Below, piece after piece: positions 1 to 8,049 of a stretch of DNA of 64,000 nucleotides (within the stretch, counting starts at the first letter, position 1; every line of letters starts with the position of its first letter). The notes under the pieces were generated by a model. The model saw only the letters and a program-made list of their open reading frames with translations, was not told the origin of the DNA and did no database searches. This DNA is from Solidesulfovibrio alcoholivorans DSM 5433 (GTDB taxonomy: Bacteria; Desulfobacterota; Desulfovibrionia; Desulfovibrionales; Desulfovibrionaceae), in the NCBI RefSeq assembly GCF_000702665.1, contig NZ_JNJA01000008.1, forward strand, positions 153,498-217,497, in the 5' to 3' direction. Both the position numbers and the translations under genes were made by a program.

Positions 1-244
1 CGCTTGTGGGTTCGATGAGGCGGTTGACGCAGCGCACGAGGGTGGATTTGCCGCTGCCGGACAGGCCCATGATGACCATGATTTCGCCGGCGGCCACGGA
101 AAAGGAGACATCGGCCACGCCCACGGCCTGGCCGGTTTCGGCCAGGATGTCCTTTTTGGAGCGTCCCTGGCGCAGCAGGCGCAACGCTTTCTCCGGCTTG
201 TCGCCGAAAATCTTCACTAAATTTTTTATGACGATTTTATCCAT
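1..244 (-). CDS. proV: Glycine betaine/proline-type ABC transporter ATPase (ProV family), N-terminal part
   Basis: This is the first 81 codons of the ATP-binding subunit of an osmoprotectant importer; the rest lies beyond the left edge of the window. The visible protein begins [14 protein letters not shown], has the charged segment ([16 protein letters not shown]) typical of ProV/OpuAA between the first strands, and reaches a Walker A motif GLSGSGKST at residues 60-68. The ATG at 244 has an AAGGA ribosome site about six bases upstream. ProV-type ATPases energise quaternary-amine uptake with ProW/ProX-like partners, which are not visible here. The AT-rich DNA upstream holds a candidate sigma70 promoter. 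The family call is firm; the exact substrate is inferred. Confidence 0.85.
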   Translation of the reverse strand, partial: MDKIVIKNLVKIFGDKPEKALRLLRQGRSKKDILAETGQAVGVADVSFSVAAGEIMVIMGLSGSGKSTLVRCVNRLIEPTS

Positions 245-360
245 GCGTATCCTTGGTTCCAGTGAGAGAAATCGAGGGAACAAAGCTGATCCTGCTGAGG
301 CTACCATCTCAAAATCTGAAGTCAAGTCGGGGAATATTTCTTTAACGTCCACTGTACCTT

Positions 361-390
361 TGTATATTTTTTGTGCAGTAGACTTGTAAA
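361..390 (-). promoter_or_regulatory. Candidate sigma70 promoter for the proV-like gene
   Basis: On the minus strand a TTTACA (385-390) and a TATACA (361-366) are separated by 18 bases, inside an AT-rich patch (about 245-470) that contrasts with the GC-rich surroundings. It would give a leader of roughly 110 bases before the ATG at 244. This rests on sequence pattern only. Confidence 0.35.
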
Positions 391-481
391 ATATTGCCAA
401 GTAGGAAATTAGATAAAATATATGTTGCCAATGTTGTTGTTAATTGGGAAAAAATTTTTTTTCTGCAACAGGATCGGACTG

Positions 482-1165
482 ATGCTTTGGCAAAAAATGT
501 CCGAGAATCGCGCCAGCCGCGTCCAATTCGATGTAATGGGGCTTGACAATTCTCTCGGCCAGGATAATGGCTCCGGCCCGCGCGGGATTGCCCGCGCCCC
601 CGGCCATGCGCGCACCGCGTCGTCCCGGACGGGCCGGCTCATTGCGGCCCTCGTCCTTGCCGCGCTCACCGCCTGCTCGCGTGCGCCCGAACCGGTCGCG
701 GGCTTCGGCGACCTTGCCTTCGGCGCGCCGCGCCCGGCGGACTGCGCCGCCCTGGCCGTGCCGCTGCCGCAGGCCCTGGCCGGTTCCCTGGTCTACTGCG
801 CAAAGGGCGGCGGGGCCGAGTTCGCCGGCGCGGTGCTGACTGACGTGACGCTCGGGTTTTTCGAAGGCCGCTTTTTCGTCGCCGCAGCCGTCCTGGCCGA
901 CCCCGGCCAGGCGCACGCCCTGGCAAAGCGCTTGACCACGACCCATGGCCGGCCCTATTGCCGCGACAGGGGCGCCGTCTGCCTGTGGCGCATGGGCGAC
1001 GCGGACGCCGTGCTGGAGACGCCGCAGGCAGGGCCGCCACGGCTGCTCGTGCGCTCCCGTTCCCTGGCGGGACGGGTCGCCGCCGCCGGCGGGGAATCCG
1101 CCGCAGCGGCCATGCCCGCCCTCGGCGACGCGCCCGGGAGCGGCGACGCCCCGCCCGCGCAGTAA
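482..1165 (+). CDS. Putative small lipoprotein, function unknown
   Basis: The protein is not recognised. After a long, poorly defined N-terminus there is a hydrophobic stretch LIAALVLAALTAC ending in a lipobox (LTAC), so a lipidated, probably periplasmic protein is likely. The mature part holds several Cys residues (ADCAAL, VYCAKG, PYCRDRGAVC) and an Ala/Pro-rich tail. The start is uncertain: the ATG at 482 has an AGGA eight bases upstream, but ATGs at 497 and 536 are in frame and would give more ordinary signal peptides; an ATG at 422 lies in non-coding-like AT-rich DNA. It ends 47 bases before rarA on the same strand and could be co-transcribed with it. Confidence 0.55.
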   Translation: MLWQKMSENRASRVQFDVMGLDNSLGQDNGSGPRGIARAPGHARTASSRTGRLIAALVLAALTACSRAPEPVAGFGDLAFGAPRPADCAALAVPLPQALAGSLVYCAKGGGAEFAGAVLTDVTLGFFEGRFFVAAAVLADPGQAHALAKRLTTTHGRPYCRDRGAVCLWRMGDADAVLETPQAGPPRLLVRSRSLAGRVAAAGGESAAAAMPALGDAPGSGDAPPAQ

Positions 1166-1212
1166 CCGACGGCCGTTTATGCCGGCCGTCGCCAACCACG
1201 ACGAAGGCTTGC

Positions 1213-2439
1213 ATGGATTTGCTTGGCAACGAGAAACGGCCCCTGGCCGAGCGCAGCCGTCCCACGGCGCTTGCCGAATTTGTCGGCCAGACCCACGTGA
1301 TTTCCCGCCTGACGAACATCTTGGCCGGCCCGCGCCTGCCGAGCCTGCTCTTTTTCGGCCCGCCGGGCTGCGGCAAGTCCACGCTGGCGCTGATCCTGGC
1401 GCGGGCCAAGGGGCGGCCCTACGTGCGCGTGAGCGCGCCCGAGGCAGGGCTCGCGGCGCTGCGCGACCTGATCAAGGGCAAGGAAATCCTCATCCTCGAC
1501 GAGCTGCACCGTTTTTCCAAGGCCCAGCAGGATTTCTTCCTGCCGCTGCTCGAAACCGGCGAGATCGTGCTTTTAGCCACCACCACGGAAAACCCGTCCT
1601 TTTCCGTGACGCGCCAGCTCCTGTCGCGGATGCACGTCTTTCGGCTGCGGCCCCTGTCCCACGCCGAGCTCCTCATCCTCGCCGAGCGCGGGGCCAGGGA
1701 GGCGGGCATGGATCTCGCCCCGGAAAGCCTGGAAGTCATGGCCATGCTTTCCTCGGGCGACGGCAGGACGCTCCTTAATCTCGTGGAATTCGCAGCCGCC
1801 CTGCCGGAGGCGATGCGCTCGCCCGAGGAACTCAAAAAGCAGCTGCCCGAGGCCCTGGCCCGGGGCGACCGCGACGGCGATTCGCACTACGAACTGGCCT
1901 CGGCCATGATCAAGTCCATCCGCGGCAGCGACCCGGACGCCGCGCTCTACTATCTGGCCTGTCTGCTGGAATCCGGCGAGGACCCGCGTTTCTGCTGCCG
2001 CCGGCTCATGATTTCGGCCTCGGAAGACGTGGGGCTGGCCGACCCCATGGCCCTGCCCCTGGCCGTCTCCGCCGCCGAGGCCGTGGAGAAGATCGGCATG
2101 CCCGAAGGGTTCATCCCCCTGGCGCAGACGGTCGTCTATCTGGCGCTGGCTCCCAAGAGCAACAGCAGCTACGCCGCCTATCTGGCCGCGAAAAAGGATA
2201 TCATGCAGTCCGGGGTGAAGCCCGTACCCCTGCACCTGCGCAACCCGTCCACGCGCCTGCAGCGGGAGTGGGGCTTCGGCAAGGGCTACAAGTATCCCCA
2301 CGCCTATCCCGACGCCTGGGTGGACCAGGAATACATGCCCGAGGAACTGGCCGGCCGGCAGTATTACACGGCCAAGGACCAGGGCCTGGAGCCGCGTCTG
2401 GCCGCCAGGCTGGCCCGGTTGCGCAAGGGACGGTCCTGA
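1213..2439 (+). CDS. rarA: Replication-associated recombination protein A (RarA/MgsA family AAA+ ATPase)
   Basis: RarA is a clamp-loader-like AAA+ ATPase acting on stalled replication forks and single-stranded gaps with SSB. The 408-residue protein has Walker A GPPGCGKST (residues 49-57), Walker B ILILDELHR (Asp96-Glu97), a sensor-1-like ATTTENPSF, and the C-terminal MgsA-type tetramerisation region (RRLMISASEDVGLADP, then YKYPHAYPDAWVDQEYMP). The length is normal for the family. ATG 1213 is chosen because homology begins right after it and a GAAGG lies upstream; the open frame continues to 958 only as unconstrained GC-rich sequence. No partner genes are adjacent. Confidence 0.93.
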   Translation: MDLLGNEKRPLAERSRPTALAEFVGQTHVISRLTNILAGPRLPSLLFFGPPGCGKSTLALILARAKGRPYVRVSAPEAGLAALRDLIKGKEILILDELHRFSKAQQDFFLPLLETGEIVLLATTTENPSFSVTRQLLSRMHVFRLRPLSHAELLILAERGAREAGMDLAPESLEVMAMLSSGDGRTLLNLVEFAAALPEAMRSPEELKKQLPEALARGDRDGDSHYELASAMIKSIRGSDPDAALYYLACLLESGEDPRFCCRRLMISASEDVGLADPMALPLAVSAAEAVEKIGMPEGFIPLAQTVVYLALAPKSNSSYAAYLAAKKDIMQSGVKPVPLHLRNPSTRLQREWGFGKGYKYPHAYPDAWVDQEYMPEELAGRQYYTAKDQGLEPRLAARLARLRKGRS

Positions 2440-2748
2440 TCGGCGGGAATTTTGACCGCTGCCGGAGTCCTGCCGGGTCAAAAAGATACGCCGGCCCGGA
2501 TGGGCCGCGACGGGCCTTTATGCGTGCCGAGGCGACGGAAGGCCTTACGGGGCCGGACAAAAGTCGCCAGCGCCCGGCCTTGCCGGGGTGTTGCAAAAAA
2601 GCTACTTTTTCCGGCGCGGTCCGGCACGACGCCGGCCGCCCTGTTCGGAAAGTGTCCCGGCGCGTCGCGCCGCCCGCCTTTCCCCACACGGCCCGGTGCC
2701 GGACGCGTCACGTTTCCGGCCGTGGCCCATACCCGGACGCGTGACGCC
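2440..2748. other. Intergenic stretch between rarA and nadC
   Basis: These 309 bases contain no convincing gene. The frame upstream of nadC stays open across it, but its translation is Arg/Pro-rich and family-like sequence begins only at 2749. A short A/T-flanked dyad (AAAAAG...CTTTTT, around 2596-2611) is visible; it is too weak to call a terminator. Confidence 0.5.
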
Positions 2749-3642
2749 ATGAACGACTCCCGCTTCGAGGCCTTTTTCACCGGACCCGCCCGGGAATACC
2801 TGATCCGGGCCATCGACCTCGCCCTGGAGGAAGACGGGCCGGACCTCACCTCCCAGGCCGTTTTCGCCCCGGACGACCGGCTGGCCGCGCGCATCGTGGC
2901 CAAGGAGGATACCCTCGTTGCCGGACTGCCCATCCTGCCGCTGGTGCTTGATCGCATGGGCGACGCCGCGCGCTGCGAGGTCGCCTTTTTCGCCGCCGAC
3001 GGCGACGCCGTGCCGGACCGCGCGGTCGTTGCCACCGTCACCGGCCCGGCCGTGACGCTGCTCAAGGCCGAACGGGTCATGCTCAATTTCCTCTGCCATC
3101 TCTCCGGCATCGCCAACCGGGTCCGCCAGGCCGTGGCCGCCCTCGGCGGCGGCAGGACCCGGCTGCTCGACACGCGCAAGACCCTGCCCGGGCTGCGCTA
3201 TCCCGAGAAATATGCCGTGCTCGTCGGCGGGGGCGTCAACCACCGCAAGAACCTGGCCGAAATGCTCATGTTCAAGGACAACCACCTCGACCGGGCCGGC
3301 GGCATCCCGCAGGCCATGGCCGCCTTGCGCAGAGCCTACCAGGGAAATATGGATAAGATGCCGCCCGTGGAAATCGAATGCCGCACCCTGGAGGAGGTCG
3401 GGCAGGCCGTGGCCGAGCGGCCGGCACGGATCATGCTCGACAACATGGACATGGAGACCATGCGCAAGGCGCTTTCCATGGTGCCGCAGGGCATCGAGAC
3501 GGAGGTCAGCGGCGGGGTGGACCTCGCGGCGCTGTCCGCCATCGCGACCCTGGGCGCGGATTTCGTGTCCGTGGGGCGCATCACCCATTCCGCGCCGAGC
3601 GCCGATTTCAGCATGCTGCTCAAGGAGACCACAGCCCCATGA
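2749..3642 (+). CDS. nadC: Nicotinate-nucleotide pyrophosphorylase (quinolinate phosphoribosyltransferase)
   Basis: NadC converts quinolinate and PRPP to nicotinate mononucleotide, CO2 and pyrophosphate in de novo NAD synthesis. The 297-residue protein shows the family's landmarks in order: EEDGPDLTSQAVF near the N-terminus, LNFLCHLSGIA, LLDTRKTLPGLR, the MFKDNHL motif, EIECRTLEE, and EVSGGVDL before the phosphate-binding end. It opens a three-gene nad operon: its stop overlaps the nadA start by four bases (ATGA). The ATG at 2749 has no strong ribosome site, but the protein sequence supports it. Confidence 0.95.
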   Translation: MNDSRFEAFFTGPAREYLIRAIDLALEEDGPDLTSQAVFAPDDRLAARIVAKEDTLVAGLPILPLVLDRMGDAARCEVAFFAADGDAVPDRAVVATVTGPAVTLLKAERVMLNFLCHLSGIANRVRQAVAALGGGRTRLLDTRKTLPGLRYPEKYAVLVGGGVNHRKNLAEMLMFKDNHLDRAGGIPQAMAALRRAYQGNMDKMPPVEIECRTLEEVGQAVAERPARIMLDNMDMETMRKALSMVPQGIETEVSGGVDLAALSAIATLGADFVSVGRITHSAPSADFSMLLKETTAP

Positions 3643-4673
3643 ACGACGCATCCGTCACGCAGCGCATCACGGACATCCGCCGCGCCCGCGGCGAGTCCCT
3701 GGCCATCCTCGCGCACCACTACCAGCGAGACGCCGTGGTCGCCCACGCCGACATCCTGGGCGACTCCCTGGAGCTTTCCCGCAAGGTGGCCGGGCTTTCG
3801 GCCAGGGACATCGTTTTTTGCGGCGTGTTTTTCATGGCCGAGACCGCGGCCATGCTGGCTGGTCCCGGGCAGCGGGTGCACATCCCCGCTCCGGACGCCG
3901 CCTGCGTCATGTCCGAGATGGCGCCGGCCGCCCTCGTCGGGGCGGTGCTCGATCGCCTTGCCGCGGCCGGGCGCGACGTGTTGCCGCTGACCTATGTCAA
4001 CTCCTCCGCCGCGGTCAAAGCCGTGGTCGGGGCGCGGGGCGGGTCGGTGTGCACCTCGGCCAACGCCGGCAAGATGCTCGAATGGGCGCTCGACCAGGGG
4101 CGCGGCGTGCTCTTTTTACCCGACAAGATGCTCGGGCAAAACACCTGCAACGCCCTGGGCGTTCCCGTGGAAAAACGCTGCATCCTCGACGTGCGCGGCG
4201 GCGGGATGCGCCTGGACCTCGAGGCCGCGGGCAAGGCCGAAGTGCTTTTCTGGCCCGGGCAGTGCGTCATCCATGCGCGTTTCAAGGCCCGTGACATCGC
4301 GGCCGTGCGCGCCGCGCACCCGGGCGTTAAGGTGGTGGTCCACCCCGAATGCGCGCCCGAGACCGTGCAGGCCGCAGACGCCGCCGGCTCCACCTCGTTC
4401 ATCATCAAGTACGTGGCCGAGGCCCCGGCCGGGGCCGAGATCGTCATCGGCACGGAAATCAATCTCGTTTCACGGCTCGCCCGGCGCTACCAGGGCGAAA
4501 AGACCATCCGTCCGCTTTGCGTGTCCGGCTGCTCAAACATGGCCAAGGGCACGGAAGAGAACCTGCTGGCCCTGCTCGAGACTCTGGACACCGCCGCGCC
4601 CGTGACCGTGCCCGAGGACGTGCGCGGACCGGCCACGGCGGCGGTGGCCAAGATGCTTGAAGTTTCGGCCTGA
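3639..4673 (+). CDS. nadA: Quinolinate synthase A (Fe-S enzyme)
   Basis: NadA condenses iminoaspartate with dihydroxyacetone phosphate to quinolinate using a [4Fe-4S] cluster. The 344-residue protein contains LAHHYQRDAVV at the N-terminus, CGVFFMAETAA, YVNSSAAVKA, and the three Cys sites expected as cluster ligands: VCTSANAGKML, FWPGQCVIHARF and SGCSNMAKGT. It overlaps nadC by ATGA and is followed 27 bases later by nadB, whose product makes its substrate. The three steps from aspartate to NaMN are therefore encoded together. Cluster lability to oxygen fits an anaerobe. Confidence 0.96.
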   Translation: MNDASVTQRITDIRRARGESLAILAHHYQRDAVVAHADILGDSLELSRKVAGLSARDIVFCGVFFMAETAAMLAGPGQRVHIPAPDAACVMSEMAPAALVGAVLDRLAAAGRDVLPLTYVNSSAAVKAVVGARGGSVCTSANAGKMLEWALDQGRGVLFLPDKMLGQNTCNALGVPVEKRCILDVRGGGMRLDLEAAGKAEVLFWPGQCVIHARFKARDIAAVRAAHPGVKVVVHPECAPETVQAADAAGSTSFIIKYVAEAPAGAEIVIGTEINLVSRLARRYQGEKTIRPLCVSGCSNMAKGTEENLLALLETLDTAAPVTVPEDVRGPATAAVAKMLEVSA

Positions 4674-4700
4674 TTTATGGCCGGAAAGGGAGAACGCGCG

Positions 4701-6281
4701 ATGGTCTACCGCATGCACGCAAACGCCCTGGTCGTGGGCTCGGGGCTGGCCGGACTCACGGCCGCGCTGACGCTAGCCGATCAAGGCCTGGAAGTGATCC
4801 TGCTCACCTCCGGCGACGACCTCGACGACGGCAACAGCGCCCTGGCCCAGGGGGGCATCGTCTTTCGCGGCCCGGACGACTCGCCGCAACTGCTCGAACG
4901 CGACATGTTCACCTGCGGCTGGCGCTACAATTCGCCGCGCGCCGTCAAGTACCTGGCCAAACGCGGCCCGCAGGTGGTCCAGGAGATGCTCATCGACCGC
5001 CTGCAACTGCCCTTCGACCGCAAGGGCGACGGTTCCGGCTGGCACCTGGGCAAGGAGGGCGGCCACAGCGTGTCGCGCATCCTGCACATGGCCGACCGCA
5101 CCGGGCGCGCCATCATGGAAGGGCTCATGGTCGCGGTCAAGGCCCATCCGAACATCAAGATCCTGGTCAAGCGCACGGCCGTGGACCTGCTCACCTCCCA
5201 CCACCACGCCACCCTGCTCGAATTCAAGTACCAGTTGCTCAACCAGTGCCTGGGGGCCTACGTCTTAAACGAGGTTTCGGGGCAGGTGGAGACCATCCTG
5301 GCCGACTTCACGGTGCTGGCCACGGGCGGTTGCGGCAGGCTCTTCCTGCACACCTCCAACACCCGCTCCTCCATCGGCTCGGCCCTGGCCATGGCCTCGC
5401 GCGCCTTCGCCAAGGTCATGAACGTGGAGTACGTACAGTTCCACCCGACCACGCTTTTCCACCGCGCCGAGCGGCGGCTGCTGATTACCGAGGCCCTGCG
5501 CGGCGAAGGGGCGCGGCTGGTCAACGATCGGGGCGAGCCGTTCATGACGCGCTACGACCCCCGCGCGGACCTTGCCCCGCGCGACATCGTCACCCGGGCC
5601 ATCCTGGCCGAGATGCTCAAGACCGACCACGACTGCGTCTATCTCGACGTTGCCAACTACGTGAAGAACGTGGCGGAACACTTCCCCACGGTGTGCAAGG
5701 GCTGCCTCGAGCTCGGCATCGACGTCACGAAGCAGCCCATTCCGGTGGTGCCGGCGGCGCACTATTTCTGCGGCGGCGTGCTCACGGACAATGCCGGCCG
5801 CACGACGCTGGAACGGCTCTACGCCGCGGGCGAATGCGCCTGCACCGGCATCCACGGGGCCAACCGCCTGGCGAGCACGTCGCTTCTCGAGTGCCTGCTG
5901 TGGGGCTACAGCGTGGGCCAGGACATCGGCAAGCGGGCGGGGCACAAGGTCACGCTCGGCCGCCGGCTCGTGGACAGCATTCCGGACTGGGTGAGCCCGG
6001 GCTCCAACCAGAACGAGGACCCGGCGCTCATTGCCCAGGACTGGGCCACCATCCGCAACACCATGTGGAACTACGTGGGCATCAACCGCTCGAGTTCCCG
6101 CCTCAAGCGCGCCTTCGAGGACCTGCGCGAGCTCAACAAGCATCTGCACGACTTCTACCGCGAAACGCCGCTCAGCAAGGCCATCGTGGACCTGTTCCAC
6201 GGTTGCCAGGCCGCCTACACCATCACCATCGCGGCCATGCAGAACCGCCGTTCGCTCGGTTGCCACTACCGCATCGACTGA
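4701..6281 (+). CDS. nadB: L-aspartate oxidase
   Basis: NadB is a flavoprotein oxidising L-aspartate to iminoaspartate, the substrate of NadA; in anaerobes fumarate can replace oxygen as acceptor. The 526-residue protein shows the FAD dinucleotide motif GSGLAGLTAALTLADQG, GNSALAQGGI, the active-site block TEALRGEGARLVN, LAPRDIVTRAI, and the C-terminal flavin motif HGANRLASTSLLE. ATG 4701 is preferred over ATG 4677 because a strong purine-rich site (GGAAAGGGAG, 4683-4692) sits eight bases upstream. It is the last gene of nadCAB and ends just before a terminator facing hisF. Confidence 0.95.
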   Translation: MVYRMHANALVVGSGLAGLTAALTLADQGLEVILLTSGDDLDDGNSALAQGGIVFRGPDDSPQLLERDMFTCGWRYNSPRAVKYLAKRGPQVVQEMLIDRLQLPFDRKGDGSGWHLGKEGGHSVSRILHMADRTGRAIMEGLMVAVKAHPNIKILVKRTAVDLLTSHHHATLLEFKYQLLNQCLGAYVLNEVSGQVETILADFTVLATGGCGRLFLHTSNTRSSIGSALAMASRAFAKVMNVEYVQFHPTTLFHRAERRLLITEALRGEGARLVNDRGEPFMTRYDPRADLAPRDIVTRAILAEMLKTDHDCVYLDVANYVKNVAEHFPTVCKGCLELGIDVTKQPIPVVPAAHYFCGGVLTDNAGRTTLERLYAAGECACTGIHGANRLASTSLLECLLWGYSVGQDIGKRAGHKVTLGRRLVDSIPDWVSPGSNQNEDPALIAQDWATIRNTMWNYVGINRSSSRLKRAFEDLRELNKHLHDFYRETPLSKAIVDLFHGCQAAYTITIAAMQNRRSLGCHYRID

Positions 6282-6294
6282 CGCGCCAATAAAA

Positions 6295-6318
6295 AAATCC
6301 CGGCTCGCACCGGGATTT
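6295..6318. terminator. Bidirectional intrinsic terminator between nadB and hisF
   Basis: A nine-base perfect stem, AAATCCCGG and CCGGGATTT around a six-base loop (6304-6309), is preceded by seven A residues and ends in T residues. It lies between convergent nadB and hisF, so it can stop transcription from both sides, more strongly for the minus strand because the A-run becomes a T-run. Confidence 0.7.
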
Positions 6319-6324
6319 CCCACA

Positions 6325-6385
6325 TCCTCCCCCCTTTCGGGGGGGGCCAGGAGGGGCCCTTGCCCCTCCTGGCCGCCGGAGGCAT
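6325..6385 (-). repeat. Intergenic palindromic repeat, copy C
   Basis: It contains a perfect 13-base stem, GGCCAGGAGGGGC (6345-6357) and GCCCCTCCTGGCC (6362-6374), around CCTT, with a second CCCCCC-TTT-GGGGGG dyad to its left. Read on the minus strand it starts GCCTCCGGCGGCC then GGAGGGGC, which matches the copy at 7843 in the same relative layout. It lies between the nadB terminator and the end of hisF. Confidence 0.65.
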
Positions 6386-6407
6386 TCGTCTTATCTCTTC
6401 TCTACCC

Positions 6408-7187
6408 TCACCACACTTGCCGCACCTTCACGCCGCGTGAGGCCATGCGGTTTTTGCAGTCTTCGATGGAGTATTCGCCGTAGTGGACGATGGAGGCGAT
6501 CAGCGCCGCCGAGGCCTTGCCCACGGTCACGGCGTCGGCCATGTGGTCGGGGTTGCCCGCGCCGCCGGAAGCGATGACCGGGATGGTCACGGCTTCGCTG
6601 ATAAGACGCGTCAGCGTCAGCTCGTAGCCGGTCTTGGCCCCGTCGGCGTCGATGGAGTTGCAGCAGATCTCGCCGGCCCCCAGCGCCTCCACGGTCCTGG
6701 CCCATTCCACGGCGTCGAGGCCCATGGGCTTGCGCCCGCCGTGGATGACGATCTCGTAGCCGGAGGGAATCTTTTCGCTGACCGGCACCTGTTTGACGTC
6801 CATGCCGACCACCACGCACTGGGAGCCGAACGCGGCCGCGCCCTGGCTGATGATGTCCGGATTTTTCACGGCCGCGGAGTTGACCGAGATCTTTTCCGCG
6901 CCGGCCAGGAGCACCGCGCGCATGTCCTCCACCGTGGAAATGCCGCCGCCCACGGAGAAGGGGATGAAAATCTGGCTCGCCACCTTGTCCACCACGTCGA
7001 GCATGATGCCCCGGCCTTCGCTCGAGGCCGTGATGTCGTAGAAGACGAGTTCGTCGGCCCCGGCCTCGTAGTAGAGGCGGGCGGTTTCCACCGGGTCGCC
7101 GATGTCCACATTGCCCTTGAACTTGATGCCCTTGGTGAGCTTGCCGTCGCGCACGTCGAGGCAGGGAATGACGCGTTTGGAGAGCAT
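6408..7187 (-). CDS. hisF: Imidazole glycerol phosphate synthase, cyclase subunit HisF
   Basis: HisF is the (beta/alpha)8 cyclase half of IGP synthase; it joins ammonia from HisH to PRFAR, giving IGP for histidine and AICAR for purine synthesis. The 259-residue protein has the catalytic Asp in PCLDVRDGK (Asp11) and the second in [10 protein letters not shown], phosphate loops SVGGGIST and VIASGGAGN, and the family-typical VRQVW-like C-terminus. It starts two bases after the hisH stop, so the heterodimer is translated from one message. The rest of the his pathway is not here. Confidence 0.95.
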   Translation of the reverse strand: MLSKRVIPCLDVRDGKLTKGIKFKGNVDIGDPVETARLYYEAGADELVFYDITASSEGRGIMLDVVDKVASQIFIPFSVGGGISTVEDMRAVLLAGAEKISVNSAAVKNPDIISQGAAAFGSQCVVVGMDVKQVPVSEKIPSGYEIVIHGGRKPMGLDAVEWARTVEALGAGEICCNSIDADGAKTGYELTLTRLISEAVTIPVIASGGAGNPDHMADAVTVGKASAALIASIVHYGEYSIEDCKNRMASRGVKVRQVW

Positions 7188-7189
7188 GG

Positions 7190-7822
7190 TTACCGTGCCT
7201 CCTTGCAGTAGGCGGCGAAATTGGCCAGGAGCGATAGCCCGGGACGGCCGCTTTTTTCCGGATGGAACTGCACCGCCCAAAGCCCCTTGCGGCCGTGGAT
7301 CGAGCAGAAGGGCAGCCCGTAGTCCGTGACGCCGATGACGTATTCGGCGGCGGGCACCGGGTAGTAGCTGTGCACGAAATAGAATTCCGATTTCTTGTCG
7401 ATGCCGTCGAGGAGCTCGCACGGCCGCGCCAGCGTCACACGGTTCCAGCCCATGTGCGGGATGCGGATGGGTTCGCCGTCCTCGTCGGTGAGCGCCGGCG
7501 AGAACATGGCGCACTGCCCGGGAATGACGCCGAGGGCGGTGGTGTCGTTTTCCGCGCTGTATTCGAGCAGGATCTGGCAGCCCACGCAGATGCCGAGCAG
7601 CGGCTTGCCGGCGGCCACCTGCGCGGTGAGCAGGGCGTCCAGGCCCGTGGACGTCAGTTCGTGCATGGCCTGGCCGGCCGCGCCGACGCCGGGAAAGACG
7701 ATGCCCGCCGCGTCGGCGAGCACGGCCGGATCGGCGGTGATGCGGCAGGGGATGCCGAGATGGTCCAGCGCCCGGCGCACGCTCGTCTGATTGCCGGCCT
7801 TGTAATCCAATATGGCAAGCAT
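7190..7822 (-). CDS. hisH: Imidazole glycerol phosphate synthase, glutamine amidotransferase subunit HisH
   Basis: HisH hydrolyses glutamine and channels ammonia to HisF. The 210-residue class-I amidotransferase has the nucleophile Cys in [13 protein letters not shown] and the His/Glu partners in VQFHPEKS. The nucleophile elbow reads GICVGCQ rather than the commoner GICLGMQ, a conservative variation. A good AGGAG site precedes the ATG at 7822. It is the first gene of the hisH-hisF pair; its upstream DNA carries a palindromic repeat instead of an obvious his leader peptide (no run of His codons seen). Confidence 0.94.
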   Translation of the reverse strand: MLAILDYKAGNQTSVRRALDHLGIPCRITADPAVLADAAGIVFPGVGAAGQAMHELTSTGLDALLTAQVAAGKPLLGICVGCQILLEYSAENDTTALGVIPGQCAMFSPALTDEDGEPIRIPHMGWNRVTLARPCELLDGIDKKSEFYFVHSYYPVPAAEYVIGVTDYGLPFCSIHGRKGLWAVQFHPEKSGRPGLSLLANFAAYCKEAR

Positions 7823-7842
7823 ACGGTGTTACTCCTTGCACC

Positions 7843-7920
7843 TGCCTCCGGCGGCCGGGAGGGGCGTTGCCCCTCCCGGACCACCCCACCGGGGGGAATG
7901 ATTCCCCCCGGACCCCCGCG
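7843..7920 (+). repeat. Intergenic palindromic repeat, copy A (two adjacent hairpins)
   Basis: Two perfect hairpins lie side by side: CCGGGAGGGGC (7855-7865)/GCCCCTCCCGG (7869-7879) around GTT, and CCGGGGGGAAT (7889-7899)/ATTCCCCCCGG (7901-7911) around a single G. The joining sequence ACCCCACC and the hairpin order recur at 34004-34060. It occupies part of the 227-base gap between mutL and hisH, where no gene is visible. Confidence 0.75.
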
Positions 7921-8049
7921 AAGGGTGAAAATGGGAGGCCCGTGGAAATTGCTTTGGCGGCAATCTACGGAAGCGCCGCGATGAAGCAGGCACCGGTTGT
8001 GAACATTTTTGGCGTGTTTGGCAAGGCGGGCGCGTACGGCGCGAAACGC

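Noticed and set aside
6..389. Plus-strand frame of 127 residues at the left edge
   Set aside because: It is antisense to the ProV-like gene, whose Walker A and N-terminus are clear on the minus strand.
7823..8049. Histidine leader peptide before hisH-hisF
   Set aside because: No short frame with a run of His codons is present; the gap is filled by palindromic repeats.
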